A stretch of 64,000 nt of DNA, taken from contig JAJVIM010000003.1 in the NCBI GenBank assembly GCA_022071955.1, forward strand, positions 248,001 through 312,000. The letters are read 5' to 3'. Source of the stretch: Anaerolineae bacterium (GTDB lineage Bacteria > Chloroflexota > Anaerolineae > 4572-78 > J111). This document shows, piece by piece, positions 24,465 through 33,172 of the stretch. How positions within the stretch are numbered: position 1 is the first letter of the stretch; each line of letters opens with the position of its first letter. The notes under the pieces are model-generated. The model was not told the DNA's origin and did no database searches. It was given only the letters and a program-made list of their open reading frames with translations. The position numbers and the translations under genes are program-made.

Positions 24465-26894
24465 ATGAAAACCGCATTAATTGTTGATGATCTTAAACAA
24501 AACATATACCTGCTGCGCACAATCCTGCTGAACGCCGGTTACGAGGTGGTTGAGGCCAGTAACGGTTCTGAAGCGCTGGAACTGGCCCGCCACAACCCGC
24601 CAGATATCATCATCTCTGATATTTTAATGCCGGTGATGGACGGCTTTTCGTTGTGCCGGGCCTGCAAGCAGGATGAACACTTGCAGCCAATCCCCTTTGT
24701 CTTTTACACCGCCACCTATACCGACGCCAAAGACGAAGAACTGGCGCTTAAACTGGGCGCAGCCCGTTTTATTGTTAAGTCGGTTGTTGCCGAGGAGTTC
24801 ACCACGATCATCGCCGAGGTTTTGCGCCAGCACGAAAGCGGTAAGCTGCCGGCTCCGCCGCACCCGCCGGAAGAAGAAACCAGCTATTACCGCCTGTACA
24901 ATGAAGTTTTAATTCATAAGCTGGAACACAAGCTGGTTCAACTGGAGCGGGAAAAAGCCGAGCGGGAACGGGCCGAGGAGTCGTTGAATTTGCGGCTGGC
25001 CGCGCTCAAGGCCGCCGCCAACGCCATTATCATTACCAACCGTGATGGCGTTATCCAGTGGGTTAACCCGGCTTTTGTCACGCTCACCGGCTATACTCTG
25101 GAGGAAAGCCTGGGCCGCAACCCGCGTGAACTGGTGCGCTCTGGCCGGCACAACCGCGCCTTTTATGCCCACATGTGGCAAACTGTTGTAGGCGGGCAGG
25201 TGTGGCATGGCGAGATCATCAACCGCCGCAAAGATGGCAGTTACTATACAGAAGAACAAACCATTACCCCGGTCAGAGACAAAGCTGGCCAGATCTCTCA
25301 TTTTGTGGCGATCAAGCAGGACATCACCGAGCGCAAACAGACGGAGGCCGCGCTGCTGGAAGCTCAACAACAACTGCAACAGGCGGTCAGCGCCGGCAAT
25401 GTGGGCTTGTGGGATTGGGATCTGCGCGCCAACCGGGTTTCCTATTCGGCAGAGTGGAAACAGCAGATCGGCTACGAAGCTCACGAAATCAGTGATGATT
25501 TCAACGAATGGCAGGACCGGGTTCACCCCGATGATCTGGAACGCTGTTTACAAACGGTACAGGCCTTTATTGCCAACCCCTGGCCCAACTACCAACTGGA
25601 ATTTCGCTTTCGCCATAAAGACGGCAGCTACCGGACCATACTGGCCACGGCCTCGCTCCTGTTTGATGAAACCGGCCGGCCCAGCCGTATGGTTGGCGCG
25701 CACCTGGATATTACCAGCCTCAAACAACTGGAGACCGAAAAAGAAGCCCTGGCCGCCCAGTTTTATCAAACCCAGAAGATGGAATCGATTGGCCGTTTAG
25801 CCGGTGGCATTGCCCATGATTTTAACAACCTGCTGGTGCCTATTCTGGGTTATGCGGAAATCGGGATGATGAGCCTGCCGGCCGAGAGCGCGCTCTATGG
25901 CCATTTCAGCCAGATCAAAGCCGCCGGTGATCGAGCCGCCAATCTAACGCGCCAAATCCTGGCTTTTAGCCGACAGCAATTACTGGAAATGACGATTGTT
26001 AATCTTAACGAAGTTGTATTAGGGTTTCAGAAAATGCTCAACCGGTTAATTAGAGAAAACATTGAACTTAAAACTCAATTAGCCCCGAAGCTGAAACCTA
26101 TCAAGGCCGATGCCGGCCAGATAGAGCAGGTGTTACTAAATCTGGCAATTAATGCCCAGGATGCTATGCCAGATGGTGGCCAGTTGACTATTGAAACCAG
26201 TAACGTGGTTCTGGATGAAAACTATGCGGCCCAGCACGCCGACACCAGACCCGGCCAGCACGTATTGCTAACAGTGAGCGACACCGGCCACGGTATGGAT
26301 ACTGCCACCCGGCAACGTATTTTTGAACCATTCTTTACCACCAAAGAGCGAGGCAAAGGCACCGGGTTGGGTTTGTCTACGGTATTTGGCATTGTCAAGC
26401 AGCACGGCGGCAATATTTGGGTTTACAGCGAACCGGGCCTGGGCACAACCTTTAAAGTTTACTGGCCTGTAGCCGAAGCAGCCGTTGCGGCAGACATAAA
26501 ACCGCAGCCGGATATTGTTTTGCTTGGCGGCACCGAAACTGTGCTGGTCGTTGAGGATGAAACCAGTGTGCGACAGTTGGTCGGCGAGACACTGCTGGCG
26601 CAGGGTTATCATGTGCTGCTGGCCGATGAACCCGAAAAGGGCTTCAACCTGGCGGCTGGCTACAATGGCCCTATTCACCTGCTGCTGACCGATGTGGTTT
26701 TACCCCAAATGAATGGCCCGGAATTATACCGGCGCCTGGTTTCTGTTCGTCCCGGTTTAAAAGTGTTGTATGTTTCCGGGTATACAGACGATACACTTGA
26801 GTTTTTTCATGTTATGGACGAAGGGACAGCGTTTCTACAAAAACCCTTTGCCATTCGCAGCCTGTTGCACAAAGTAAGAACCGTATTGGAGTAA
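24465..26894 (+). CDS. Hybrid histidine kinase REC-PAS-PAS-HisKA-HATPase-REC
   Basis: The 809-residue protein starts with a receiver (acceptor Asp in IIISDILMPVMDG). A coiled coil leads to PAS (~180-300) and PAS/PAC (~310-430), with HPDDLERC and FRHKDGSYR. The HisKA is of the GGIAHDFNNLLVPILGY type (~445), followed by HATPase_c (NLAINAQDAMP, DTGHGMD, GTGLGLSTV). A C-terminal receiver has LLLTDVVLPQMNG and LQKPF. Two receivers and one transmitter point to a multistep relay fed by the preceding genes. No DNA-binding output is encoded nearby. Confidence 0.9.
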   Translation: MKTALIVDDLKQNIYLLRTILLNAGYEVVEASNGSEALELARHNPPDIIISDILMPVMDGFSLCRACKQDEHLQPIPFVFYTATYTDAKDEELALKLGAARFIVKSVVAEEFTTIIAEVLRQHESGKLPAPPHPPEEETSYYRLYNEVLIHKLEHKLVQLEREKAERERAEESLNLRLAALKAAANAIIITNRDGVIQWVNPAFVTLTGYTLEESLGRNPRELVRSGRHNRAFYAHMWQTVVGGQVWHGEIINRRKDGSYYTEEQTITPVRDKAGQISHFVAIKQDITERKQTEAALLEAQQQLQQAVSAGNVGLWDWDLRANRVSYSAEWKQQIGYEAHEISDDFNEWQDRVHPDDLERCLQTVQAFIANPWPNYQLEFRFRHKDGSYRTILATASLLFDETGRPSRMVGAHLDITSLKQLETEKEALAAQFYQTQKMESIGRLAGGIAHDFNNLLVPILGYAEIGMMSLPAESALYGHFSQIKAAGDRAANLTRQILAFSRQQLLEMTIVNLNEVVLGFQKMLNRLIRENIELKTQLAPKLKPIKADAGQIEQVLLNLAINAQDAMPDGGQLTIETSNVVLDENYAAQHADTRPGQHVLLTVSDTGHGMDTATRQRIFEPFFTTKERGKGTGLGLSTVFGIVKQHGGNIWVYSEPGLGTTFKVYWPVAEAAVAADIKPQPDIVLLGGTETVLVVEDETSVRQLVGETLLAQGYHVLLADEPEKGFNLAAGYNGPIHLLLTDVVLPQMNGPELYRRLVSVRPGLKVLYVSGYTDDTLEFFHVMDEGTAFLQKPFAIRSLLHKVRTVLE

Positions 26895-26922
26895 TTGATT
26901 ACCCTACACTGAATTGAAACTT

Positions 26923-27787
26923 ATGCCTGGAAACCTGTTTTCTATTAACCAACTGGAACAACTACTCCACCTGCAACAAAAGCCGGCGCCTTTTACCCCG
27001 GGCGACCCCCTTTTTTGGGATGATCCCCACATTTCCAAACAGATGCTTGCCGCCCACCTTAACCAATATTGAGGCCGCAAGCCGCAGCTTTGCCACCATT
27101 GACCGTTCTGTAGCCTGGCTGGTCGATACCCTGGCCCTGAGTGCAGGTGATACGGTGTTGGATCTGGGCTGCGGGCCTAGGCTTTACGCCAGCCGTTTGG
27201 CCCGGCGCGGGCTAAAAGTCACCGGGGTAGACTACTCGCGCCGGTCAATAACTTACGCCACTCAAACGGCCCGGGAACAAAATCTTGACATCACCTATCG
27301 ATACCAGAATTATCTGGAGTTAAATGACGAAGCGGCCTACCACACGGCCTTGCTGATATACGGTGACTATTGTCCGCTGTCGCCGGCAGACCGCGCAAAA
27401 CTCTTGCGAAACGTGCGGCGGGCGCTCAAAAGCGGCGGCTATTTTGTGCTGGATGTTTCAACCCGGGAGCATCGGCTGCGCCAGCGCCGGCATAATCACT
27501 GGTCTGTTGAAGAAGGTAGCTTTTGGAATGCCGATATCCATTTGGTGTTGGAACAGCACTTTGATTATCCGGCTGAACTGATCCATTTGGACCAATATGT
27601 CGTGGTTGATGCCGGGCATAACCTGCGGGTTTTTCGCAACTGGTTTCAGGATTTCACCGCTGGGCGCATTACCGCCGAGTTGGAACAAGGGGGATTTTTG
27701 GTACAAAGTTTGTGGGCAGATTTGACCGGCACGGAATACTATGAAACAACCGAGTGGATTGGCGTAATTGCGCAAAAGGTTGGCTGA
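26923..27787 (+). pseudogene. SAM-dependent class I methyltransferase, frameshifted
   Basis: A frame from the ATG at 26923 encodes a typical N-terminus of this family (FSINQLEQLLHLQQ, then FWDDPHISKQMLAAHLNQY) but meets a stop at 27070-27072. The next frame continues without loss of homology: EAASRSFATIDRSV, SAM motif I VLDLGCGPRLYASR, then VDYSRRSI and the family tail to 27787. The break is at about 27061-27075 and needs one net base change. The downstream part alone (255 codons from 27020) would lack the N-terminal ~45 residues. It could be a true pseudogene or an assembly error; no slippery homopolymer lies at the break itself. Confidence 0.7.
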
Positions 27788-27850
27788 ACCAGCCTCATCT
27801 TACGGCAAACACGCCCCCCACAATCGTGAGAACAGTGATTAATGTTATAA

Positions 27851-28027
27851 ATGATAAACTATGTCAAACCGGCACACAGCAAAGCCAATCCCCACGTATC
27901 TCCCAACTTTGATGGCGACGGACTGAGCGGCAACATTAGCGTTTTCTCCAGTCTGACCGCCAAACAGTTTACCGCGGCCTACGTGGGGACGCTGCAAGTG
28001 ACGCCCACTTCGCTGTGCAGTTACTGA
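27851..28027 (+). CDS. Small open frame or gene remnant, 58 residues
   Basis: The frame (…NPHVSPNFDGDGLSGNISVFSSLTAKQFT…) contains a DGDG calcium-loop-like turn and resembles the internal part of a secreted protein. There is no good ribosome site. I think it is a remnant rather than a gene. The rest of 27788-28149 has no supported gene. Confidence 0.25.
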   Translation: MINYVKPAHSKANPHVSPNFDGDGLSGNISVFSSLTAKQFTAAYVGTLQVTPTSLCSY

Positions 28028-28149
28028 CGACCGAAACATCTCGGCTTAGAATAAAGGAAAGTGTCTGCCGAAAATGCCAAAATGGTACAAAAAAATCAGT
28101 TGGGCGGAGAGGAACCGGGTCAGCTGTATTTCTCCGGCAGTGGCTCGAC

Positions 28150-29343
28150 TTATTTTGAAAGCGAGGCCAGCAGATCGGCGCTGTTTTCACGGGGCCGGCA
28201 GGCAAAGCAGAGGGGAGACAACTCTGGCCCGCGCGCAATGGGTGTTTGGCAGCGGGTACAGAGGGTAAGCTCGCCGGCGGCCAGCGGCCTTTTGCCTGAC
28301 GCGGCTTTGGCGGGTGAGGTAGTGACAGCCTGCTCCGGGCAGGCCGAGCGGCAAATATTGCAAAGCTGGCCCAAACAACTATCCGGCTGAAAAGCCAGCG
28401 TAAATGTCCTGTCATCGCTCAAAAATTTTAGCGCACCGGTTGGGCAAAATTTAGCGCACAGGCCGCAGGCGGTACAACGGGCCGGATCAATTTGAACATC
28501 AACAAGGGGGAGTTGTGCCCCGGGGCGAGGCGGAGCTTCCGGGGTTGCCGGAGTTTGATGAGCCAGAATGTTCAGAATCGCGGCGCGTTCCACGGGCAGT
28601 GTCTGTGGCAGCCGGTTTGAAGGAGCGATGCTGCGCCCGGGGTTAATCAGTTTTGCCGCCTCGGTCTGGGTATCGGCGGCGGGTGCAGCCGGCGGTTTGA
28701 ACACACCAAACAGCCCCCGGCGCGATAGCGGTGGCCGGGTTGCATCTAACACCGGCCGTGGTGCGGCCGGCAGCTCTGGCTGTTCCGAACGGAGGCGAAC
28801 CGTGCCGGAGTCGGCGAGCAGCGCCGCCCAGCCGTTGGCTTCGGCGGCGGTCTGAACCATTTCCGGCCGGACTGTTCCCAGCGGGCAGCCGGCGCAATAA
28901 CGGTCATCCAGCCAGATATCTTTGCCACCAGCAGTTAACTCAAGCAAAGTGGCGGCCGATACTGCCGCTAAACAGCGTTGCGTTTGAATGGCGTGTGGCG
29001 CTGCGCCCAGCGCCGGATTGGGTTGTTGGGGGCACACCAATTCTACCGGGCCGGCAGAAACAGTCGCCGCCGTGCGAGTTAATTTGCGAGAGAAGCCATC
29101 GGGGCGCGTAAAAGCGCCGGTGGGGCAGCGATGCAGGCACAGGCCACAGTGAAGGCAGGCGTCCCGGTCCAGCGCCGGCCGACCGTTAACTACGGTAATC
29201 GCCGCCTCTGCCGGACAAACATCGGCGCAGTGAGAGCAGCCGGCCGTCCGAAAGCGGGCGTTCAGGCAGGCTGCCGGCTGCAAAGTGATGGGGCCTGTCT
29301 CAAACTGCTGGCTCAGGTTCAGCAAAAAATCTGCTACTGACAT
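28150..29343 (-). CDS. Polyferredoxin-like 4Fe-4S protein
   Basis: The 397-residue protein has an N-terminal ferredoxin pair (CSHCADVCPAEAA and CLHCGLCLHRCPTGAF), a middle region with CAGC and long Pro-rich linkers, then a second ferredoxin motif CTACGLCAKFCPTGAL. A Cys-rich segment with CNICRSACP and a C-terminal zinc-ribbon-like CTRC…CFAC follow. It probably moves electrons in the cytoplasm for the molybdenum enzyme or its maturation. It overlaps the FmdE-like gene by ten bases, so they are translated together. Exact family is unclear. Confidence 0.8.
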   Translation of the reverse strand: MSVADFLLNLSQQFETGPITLQPAACLNARFRTAGCSHCADVCPAEAAITVVNGRPALDRDACLHCGLCLHRCPTGAFTRPDGFSRKLTRTAATVSAGPVELVCPQQPNPALGAAPHAIQTQRCLAAVSAATLLELTAGGKDIWLDDRYCAGCPLGTVRPEMVQTAAEANGWAALLADSGTVRLRSEQPELPAAPRPVLDATRPPLSRRGLFGVFKPPAAPAADTQTEAAKLINPGRSIAPSNRLPQTLPVERAAILNILAHQTPATPEAPPRPGAQLPLVDVQIDPARCTACGLCAKFCPTGALKFLSDDRTFTLAFQPDSCLGQLCNICRSACPEQAVTTSPAKAASGKRPLAAGELTLCTRCQTPIARGPELSPLCFACRPRENSADLLASLSK

Positions 29344-29981
29344 GTGCTGACGTTATCGGGTTCAGTTTCAAGCCAGATGGCCGGTATCGGGTGAGCCGCC
29401 GGTTCATCGGGCAGCCGGTAATACCGTTCACCGGCGCAAGGGCGGCACAAAGTCAGCCCTTCGCGGCGCACCTCGCGCTCGTTGATGATTTCCTCACCGC
29501 AAATATCGCAGTTGACCCGGTAGCCATCTTTGCTCAAAATCTCGGCCAGCGATACCTCCAATGTTACCGGCTGTACGGTAAACAACTCATCATCTGGAAT
29601 GCGTTGGTAGCCCAGTAAATAGCCGTGCCAGCGGCTTTCGGCATTGGGGGCATAGGTTTTGGCCAGTTGGCGACTATTGGCACTGGGCGTAATCCGCACC
29701 GCCCGATCGGTATGTGTATCGATAAAGGTGGCGGCCACTTTGCCAAAATCGAGCACGCGCAGTGTGCGCCGCCCCACGGTGCAGCCGGTGGCCACCACCA
29801 GGCCATCAATAAAACAGCCATCGGTTTCAACAATAGTCAAGAGGCGCTTATCAGATTGAGGCACAGTCAGCCCTAACAACTGGCCGGCCAACAGCCCCAT
29901 CCGCACCCCAAGAACCTGCCGGGGACAAAGATGGTTGTGAAATGAAGCCGATTTTTGCAAGAGTTCTTTAACAGTAGGCAT
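29334..29981 (-). CDS. FmdE-like protein with C-terminal zinc ribbon
   Basis: The start is placed at the ATG at 29981 because AAGGAG lies seven bases before it; 215 residues. The N-terminal domain is FmdE-like: SFHNHLCPRQVLGVRMG, ETDGCFIDGL, TGCTVGRRTL and DFGKVAATF. The C-terminus has CDICGEEI…CRPC, a TraR-type zinc ribbon. FmdE proteins accompany molybdenum or tungsten formylmethanofuran dehydrogenases and many other molybdoenzymes, and a role in molybdenum handling is commonly proposed. It lies in the middle of the Mo operon, 24 bases after the radical SAM gene. Confidence 0.85.
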   Translation of the reverse strand: MPTVKELLQKSASFHNHLCPRQVLGVRMGLLAGQLLGLTVPQSDKRLLTIVETDGCFIDGLVVATGCTVGRRTLRVLDFGKVAATFIDTHTDRAVRITPSANSRQLAKTYAPNAESRWHGYLLGYQRIPDDELFTVQPVTLEVSLAEILSKDGYRVNCDICGEEIINEREVRREGLTLCRPCAGERYYRLPDEPAAHPIPAIWLETEPDNVSTCQ

Positions 29982-30005
29982 GGGGTCTCCTTGATTCATC
30001 GTTCA

Positions 30006-32243
30006 TCATACTGCCTGCTCCAAATGCTTTTCTTTGCGCCGGGCTTTGGCCTGTTCAATTTCAGCTTCACCGGGGCGGTTGAGGGCCAGCAAACAGCGGG
30101 CTTTGGCCTGGTTGATGTCCGGCTCCAACCAGTCGCGCTGTTCAGCTTTTTCAAAGGCTTTGAGCGCTTTGGCCGGACGATTCAACCGTTCGTAGCACAG
30201 CCCTTGAATGTAGTAAAGGTAGCGTATTTCGTACCCGGCCGACAGCATGGCTTTGGTTTCCCGCAGGGCTTCGGGCCAGCGGCCCAGAGCAAAGAGCGCC
30301 CGCAGCCGTTCGCCGCGCAAGGCTGAGGTCAGTTTATGTTGCGCTACGCCCGCCAGCACTTGCAACGCCGCCTGGGACTGATTGCTGTAATTGAGGATGG
30401 TGGCCTGATGCAACAACAGCCCGTGATGCGTGTCTGGATTTTTGCCGTTGGCGGCCAGTCCGGCCTGAGAAATAGTAAAGGCTTCCTGCAACCGGTTCTG
30501 GCTTTCCAGACAACCGGCCGCGTGCAAAAACCATTGGCCATCGACCCGATCGCCGGCCTGCGCCCGCTGTTGCGAGAGCAGTTGCAAGGCAATTTCTGCG
30601 GCAGTGGCCGGAGCCGGCGGCCGATCTTCTGACTGGAAGAAATCAGTGTTGGCCAGCAAAGTGGCGTGAACTTCGCCCAGATGAGGCCGCAGCCGACGCC
30701 GCGGCCCGGCCTGCTCAACAATCGCATCGGCCTGCGCAGGGGAGAGGCCCTCTGCCACAGTAAAGTAAAAGCGGGGAGAATGAACAATACCGCGCGAGGT
30801 GGCATACAGGACTTGCCGCTCCTCGATGCGAAGGCCAAAGTCGGCCGGGCGTTCCTGCATGGGCGAACCCAGCAGCAGCACAAAGGATGAGCTATCCATC
30901 GGGTAGCGCTTTAGAAACGAAATCTCGTTTTGCAGTTCTGCCGGGGTGGCGCCGGGCAGGCCAATGATAAAGGAAAGCTGGGGAGTAATGCCCACCCGCC
31001 GGCACATTTGAATGAACCGTTCTACTGTTTCAATCTCAATGCCCTTGTCAATCAGTTCCAGCAGCCGTTGCGTACCAGACTCAATACCAACGTATACCCA
31101 GCGCAGGCCGGCCCGGTAGGCCAGCCGCAGCAGTTCTTCGTTAAAGGCTTTTTCAACGCGCACGCCTTCGGCCCCAAATTGAATCTCCAGACCTCGCGCC
31201 AGAATTTCTTCACTAAGCTGCCGCAGCATTTTGGGTGAAATAGCTTCATCCACAAACAAAAAGCGGCGCACGCCGTAGCGCTCTCCCTGCCGGGCCAACT
31301 CGTCTACAATTTGTTCCGGTTGACGAACGCGCACTACCGGGCCGTAGGGCCGGGTGTGGCTGCAAAAGGTGCATTTGCCCCAATAGCAACCGCGACAGGT
31401 AATCACGGGCAGCACCGGCTCCGGCGCGATATAATCGGTGAGCGGAAAGTCATCAAAATTGGGGTAGGGCAGTTGGTTCAGCGGCAGGGGCGTAGCTTTG
31501 CCGCACTCTTTGATTTTGCCACCCTGCCGGTAGGCCAGGCCAGACACAGAAGCAAAAGTTTGCTCCGGCCACGCGTCGATAAAATCAACCAGATTTTTTT
31601 CAGCTTCGCCAAAAAAAATGTAATCCAGCCAGGGGAAGGCTTGCAGCAGTTCCGCCGGCTCCAGGTGTGACATCAGAGCGCCACCGAGCGCAATGGGCAG
31701 GTTGAACCGCTGTTTAATAACTTTACCCAGAGCCAGAGCATACAATAGATTTTGTTCAGATAAAATTGAAAAGCCGATCAGGTCCGGCTGTTCGGATTGT
31801 ACCTGGGCCAGTTCCGCGCCAAACAGAGCGTTCTGAACTTCTGTTGGCAGAGATGTGCGCCCCTCCCCAAAAGGAAAGAGGATATCGTGGTAAAAGCCGG
31901 CCAGTTGGTTGTAAAAGTCATCCAGCAGCCGGGCGGCCTGCATGTAGCGGTTTTGCTCGGTTGGGGTGGTGGGCAAGCAGGACAGGTCGGCCAGGATCAT
32001 TGGCCCCACGCCGCTCTGAGCGATAAGCCAGGGGCAAACCGCGCCGGTAAGGCGGGTGGGGTGCAGATGACATAGATCGGGCATATTGCCGGTTAGCCAG
32101 CGCCGAAAAAAAGCCAGGTTCCAGTCAACGGTTTTTACGGCCACATTTGGGCGGGCTTGCTGCACTGCACCTTTGAGGCAGGCCAAGCCGAATGGCGGCG
32201 AAGCCGGTGTATGAAAGGGGGTAAAGGCAAGCAGTAATTTCAT
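30006..32243 (-). CDS. B12-binding-type radical SAM protein with TPR tail
   Basis: The 745-residue protein has an N-terminal cobalamin-binding-like Rossmann domain (LLLAFTPFHTP…FGLACLKGA, later IGFSILSEQN, LGGALMSH). The radical SAM core has an unusual cluster motif C286-x4-C291-x2-C294 (GCYWGKCTFC), with an extra Cys283. After it come GESGT-type VYVGIESGTQRLLELIDKG and SFIIGLPGATPAE. The last ~200 residues are TPR-like helical repeats. It may act in maturation of an operon product, or in a methylation or rearrangement. In the operon it follows the rhodanese by 32 bases. I cannot name the substrate. Confidence 0.8.
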   Translation of the reverse strand: MKLLLAFTPFHTPASPPFGLACLKGAVQQARPNVAVKTVDWNLAFFRRWLTGNMPDLCHLHPTRLTGAVCPWLIAQSGVGPMILADLSCLPTTPTEQNRYMQAARLLDDFYNQLAGFYHDILFPFGEGRTSLPTEVQNALFGAELAQVQSEQPDLIGFSILSEQNLLYALALGKVIKQRFNLPIALGGALMSHLEPAELLQAFPWLDYIFFGEAEKNLVDFIDAWPEQTFASVSGLAYRQGGKIKECGKATPLPLNQLPYPNFDDFPLTDYIAPEPVLPVITCRGCYWGKCTFCSHTRPYGPVVRVRQPEQIVDELARQGERYGVRRFLFVDEAISPKMLRQLSEEILARGLEIQFGAEGVRVEKAFNEELLRLAYRAGLRWVYVGIESGTQRLLELIDKGIEIETVERFIQMCRRVGITPQLSFIIGLPGATPAELQNEISFLKRYPMDSSSFVLLLGSPMQERPADFGLRIEERQVLYATSRGIVHSPRFYFTVAEGLSPAQADAIVEQAGPRRRLRPHLGEVHATLLANTDFFQSEDRPPAPATAAEIALQLLSQQRAQAGDRVDGQWFLHAAGCLESQNRLQEAFTISQAGLAANGKNPDTHHGLLLHQATILNYSNQSQAALQVLAGVAQHKLTSALRGERLRALFALGRWPEALRETKAMLSAGYEIRYLYYIQGLCYERLNRPAKALKAFEKAEQRDWLEPDINQAKARCLLALNRPGEAEIEQAKARRKEKHLEQAV

Positions 32244-32275
32244 AATTGAGCATTGTCAATTCATCATCATCATTA

Positions 32276-32965
32276 TCAACAACTTGGCCCTTCGGGTTCC
32301 GGGGTGGCGGTGGGGCCGGGAGTGGGGAGCGGGTTGTTTGCGGTCCACTCGTGATATGCCTCAATGCCGCCCTCCAAATTGTAAATATTAGTATAGCCCA
32401 GCTCCCGCAGCACCACCAGCGCGTGCGTTGCCCGCTTTTGGGTATGGCAGTAAACCAGAATGGGGTACGATTTGCTGTCGGGCAATTTATCCAGATTTTG
32501 CGTGATTTGGCGCAGGGGGATGTTGACGGCATTGTCGATGTGACCGGCTTCGTACTCGTCCGGCTCGCGCACATCCAAAATGAAGTAGTGAGTGCCGTTA
32601 ACCTGATCGGCCAGGAAATGTTCGGGGTTGAGGCGATAGCGGCTGTTGGGCAGGGTGCGCAGGTAATTATCGGCAGTTTGTTTGAGCGCGGCTTCTTCAA
32701 AAACAGACCAGGCCGTGTTATCGGCCGGATTGAGCCGGGCAGCCTCCTGAGCCAGTTCTTTGGCCGCTTCAAAATCGGCATTTTCAAGAGCCTTACGGGC
32801 CTCATCCAATTTGGCGCGATAGGCGGTGGTCTCTGGCGTTGAGGTGGCGGCAGGTTGGCTTACGGCCGCCGGAGTAACGGTTGCCGCCCCCATCTGATTA
32901 CAACCGATGAGGCTGATGAGACTGAGCAATAGGAACGTGCCTACCATGTACATTTGTCGACGCAT
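32276..32965 (-). CDS. Rhodanese-domain lipoprotein
   Basis: The start is taken at the ATG at 32965 (AAAGGA seven bases upstream), giving 229 residues. The signal peptide ends in the lipobox LISLIGC (Cys22). A helical, TPR-like region follows, then a rhodanese domain with FILDVREPDEYEAGHIDNAV and active-site loop VYCHTQKRA, and NLEGGIEAY at the end. It should carry persulfide sulfur outside the membrane. Its place directly after the molybdoenzyme gene supports sulfur chemistry for the operon (polysulfide, thiosulfate or tetrathionate). Confidence 0.88.
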   Translation of the reverse strand: MRRQMYMVGTFLLLSLISLIGCNQMGAATVTPAAVSQPAATSTPETTAYRAKLDEARKALENADFEAAKELAQEAARLNPADNTAWSVFEEAALKQTADNYLRTLPNSRYRLNPEHFLADQVNGTHYFILDVREPDEYEAGHIDNAVNIPLRQITQNLDKLPDSKSYPILVYCHTQKRATHALVVLRELGYTNIYNLEGGIEAYHEWTANNPLPTPGPTATPEPEGPSC

Positions 32966-33031
32966 TTGCATTTCCTTTACTGAAAACTCCGCAGAACTCA
33001 TTAATCATGTTGTTTGCCCCATCCCCCCTGG

Positions 33032-33056
33032 CCCCCCTTCCCAATGGGAAGGGGGG
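33032..33056. repeat. Perfect 11-bp hairpin between Mo subunit and rhodanese
   Basis: ccccccttccc and its reverse complement lie around a three-base loop in a 207-bp spacer (32966-33172) that also holds a C/T-rich low-complexity stretch (33110-33175). It may stabilise mRNA ends or reduce expression of the distal genes. There is no T tract on either side, so it is not a clear terminator. Confidence 0.5.
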
Positions 33057-33172
33057 AATTATGGAAATGCGGAGTTTTCAGTTCCTTTACAAGAAGCAGG
33101 AAGCAGAGCCGAATCCCCCTACTCCCTACTTCTTACTCCCTACTTCTTATTTCTTACTTCCTACTTCCCAAC

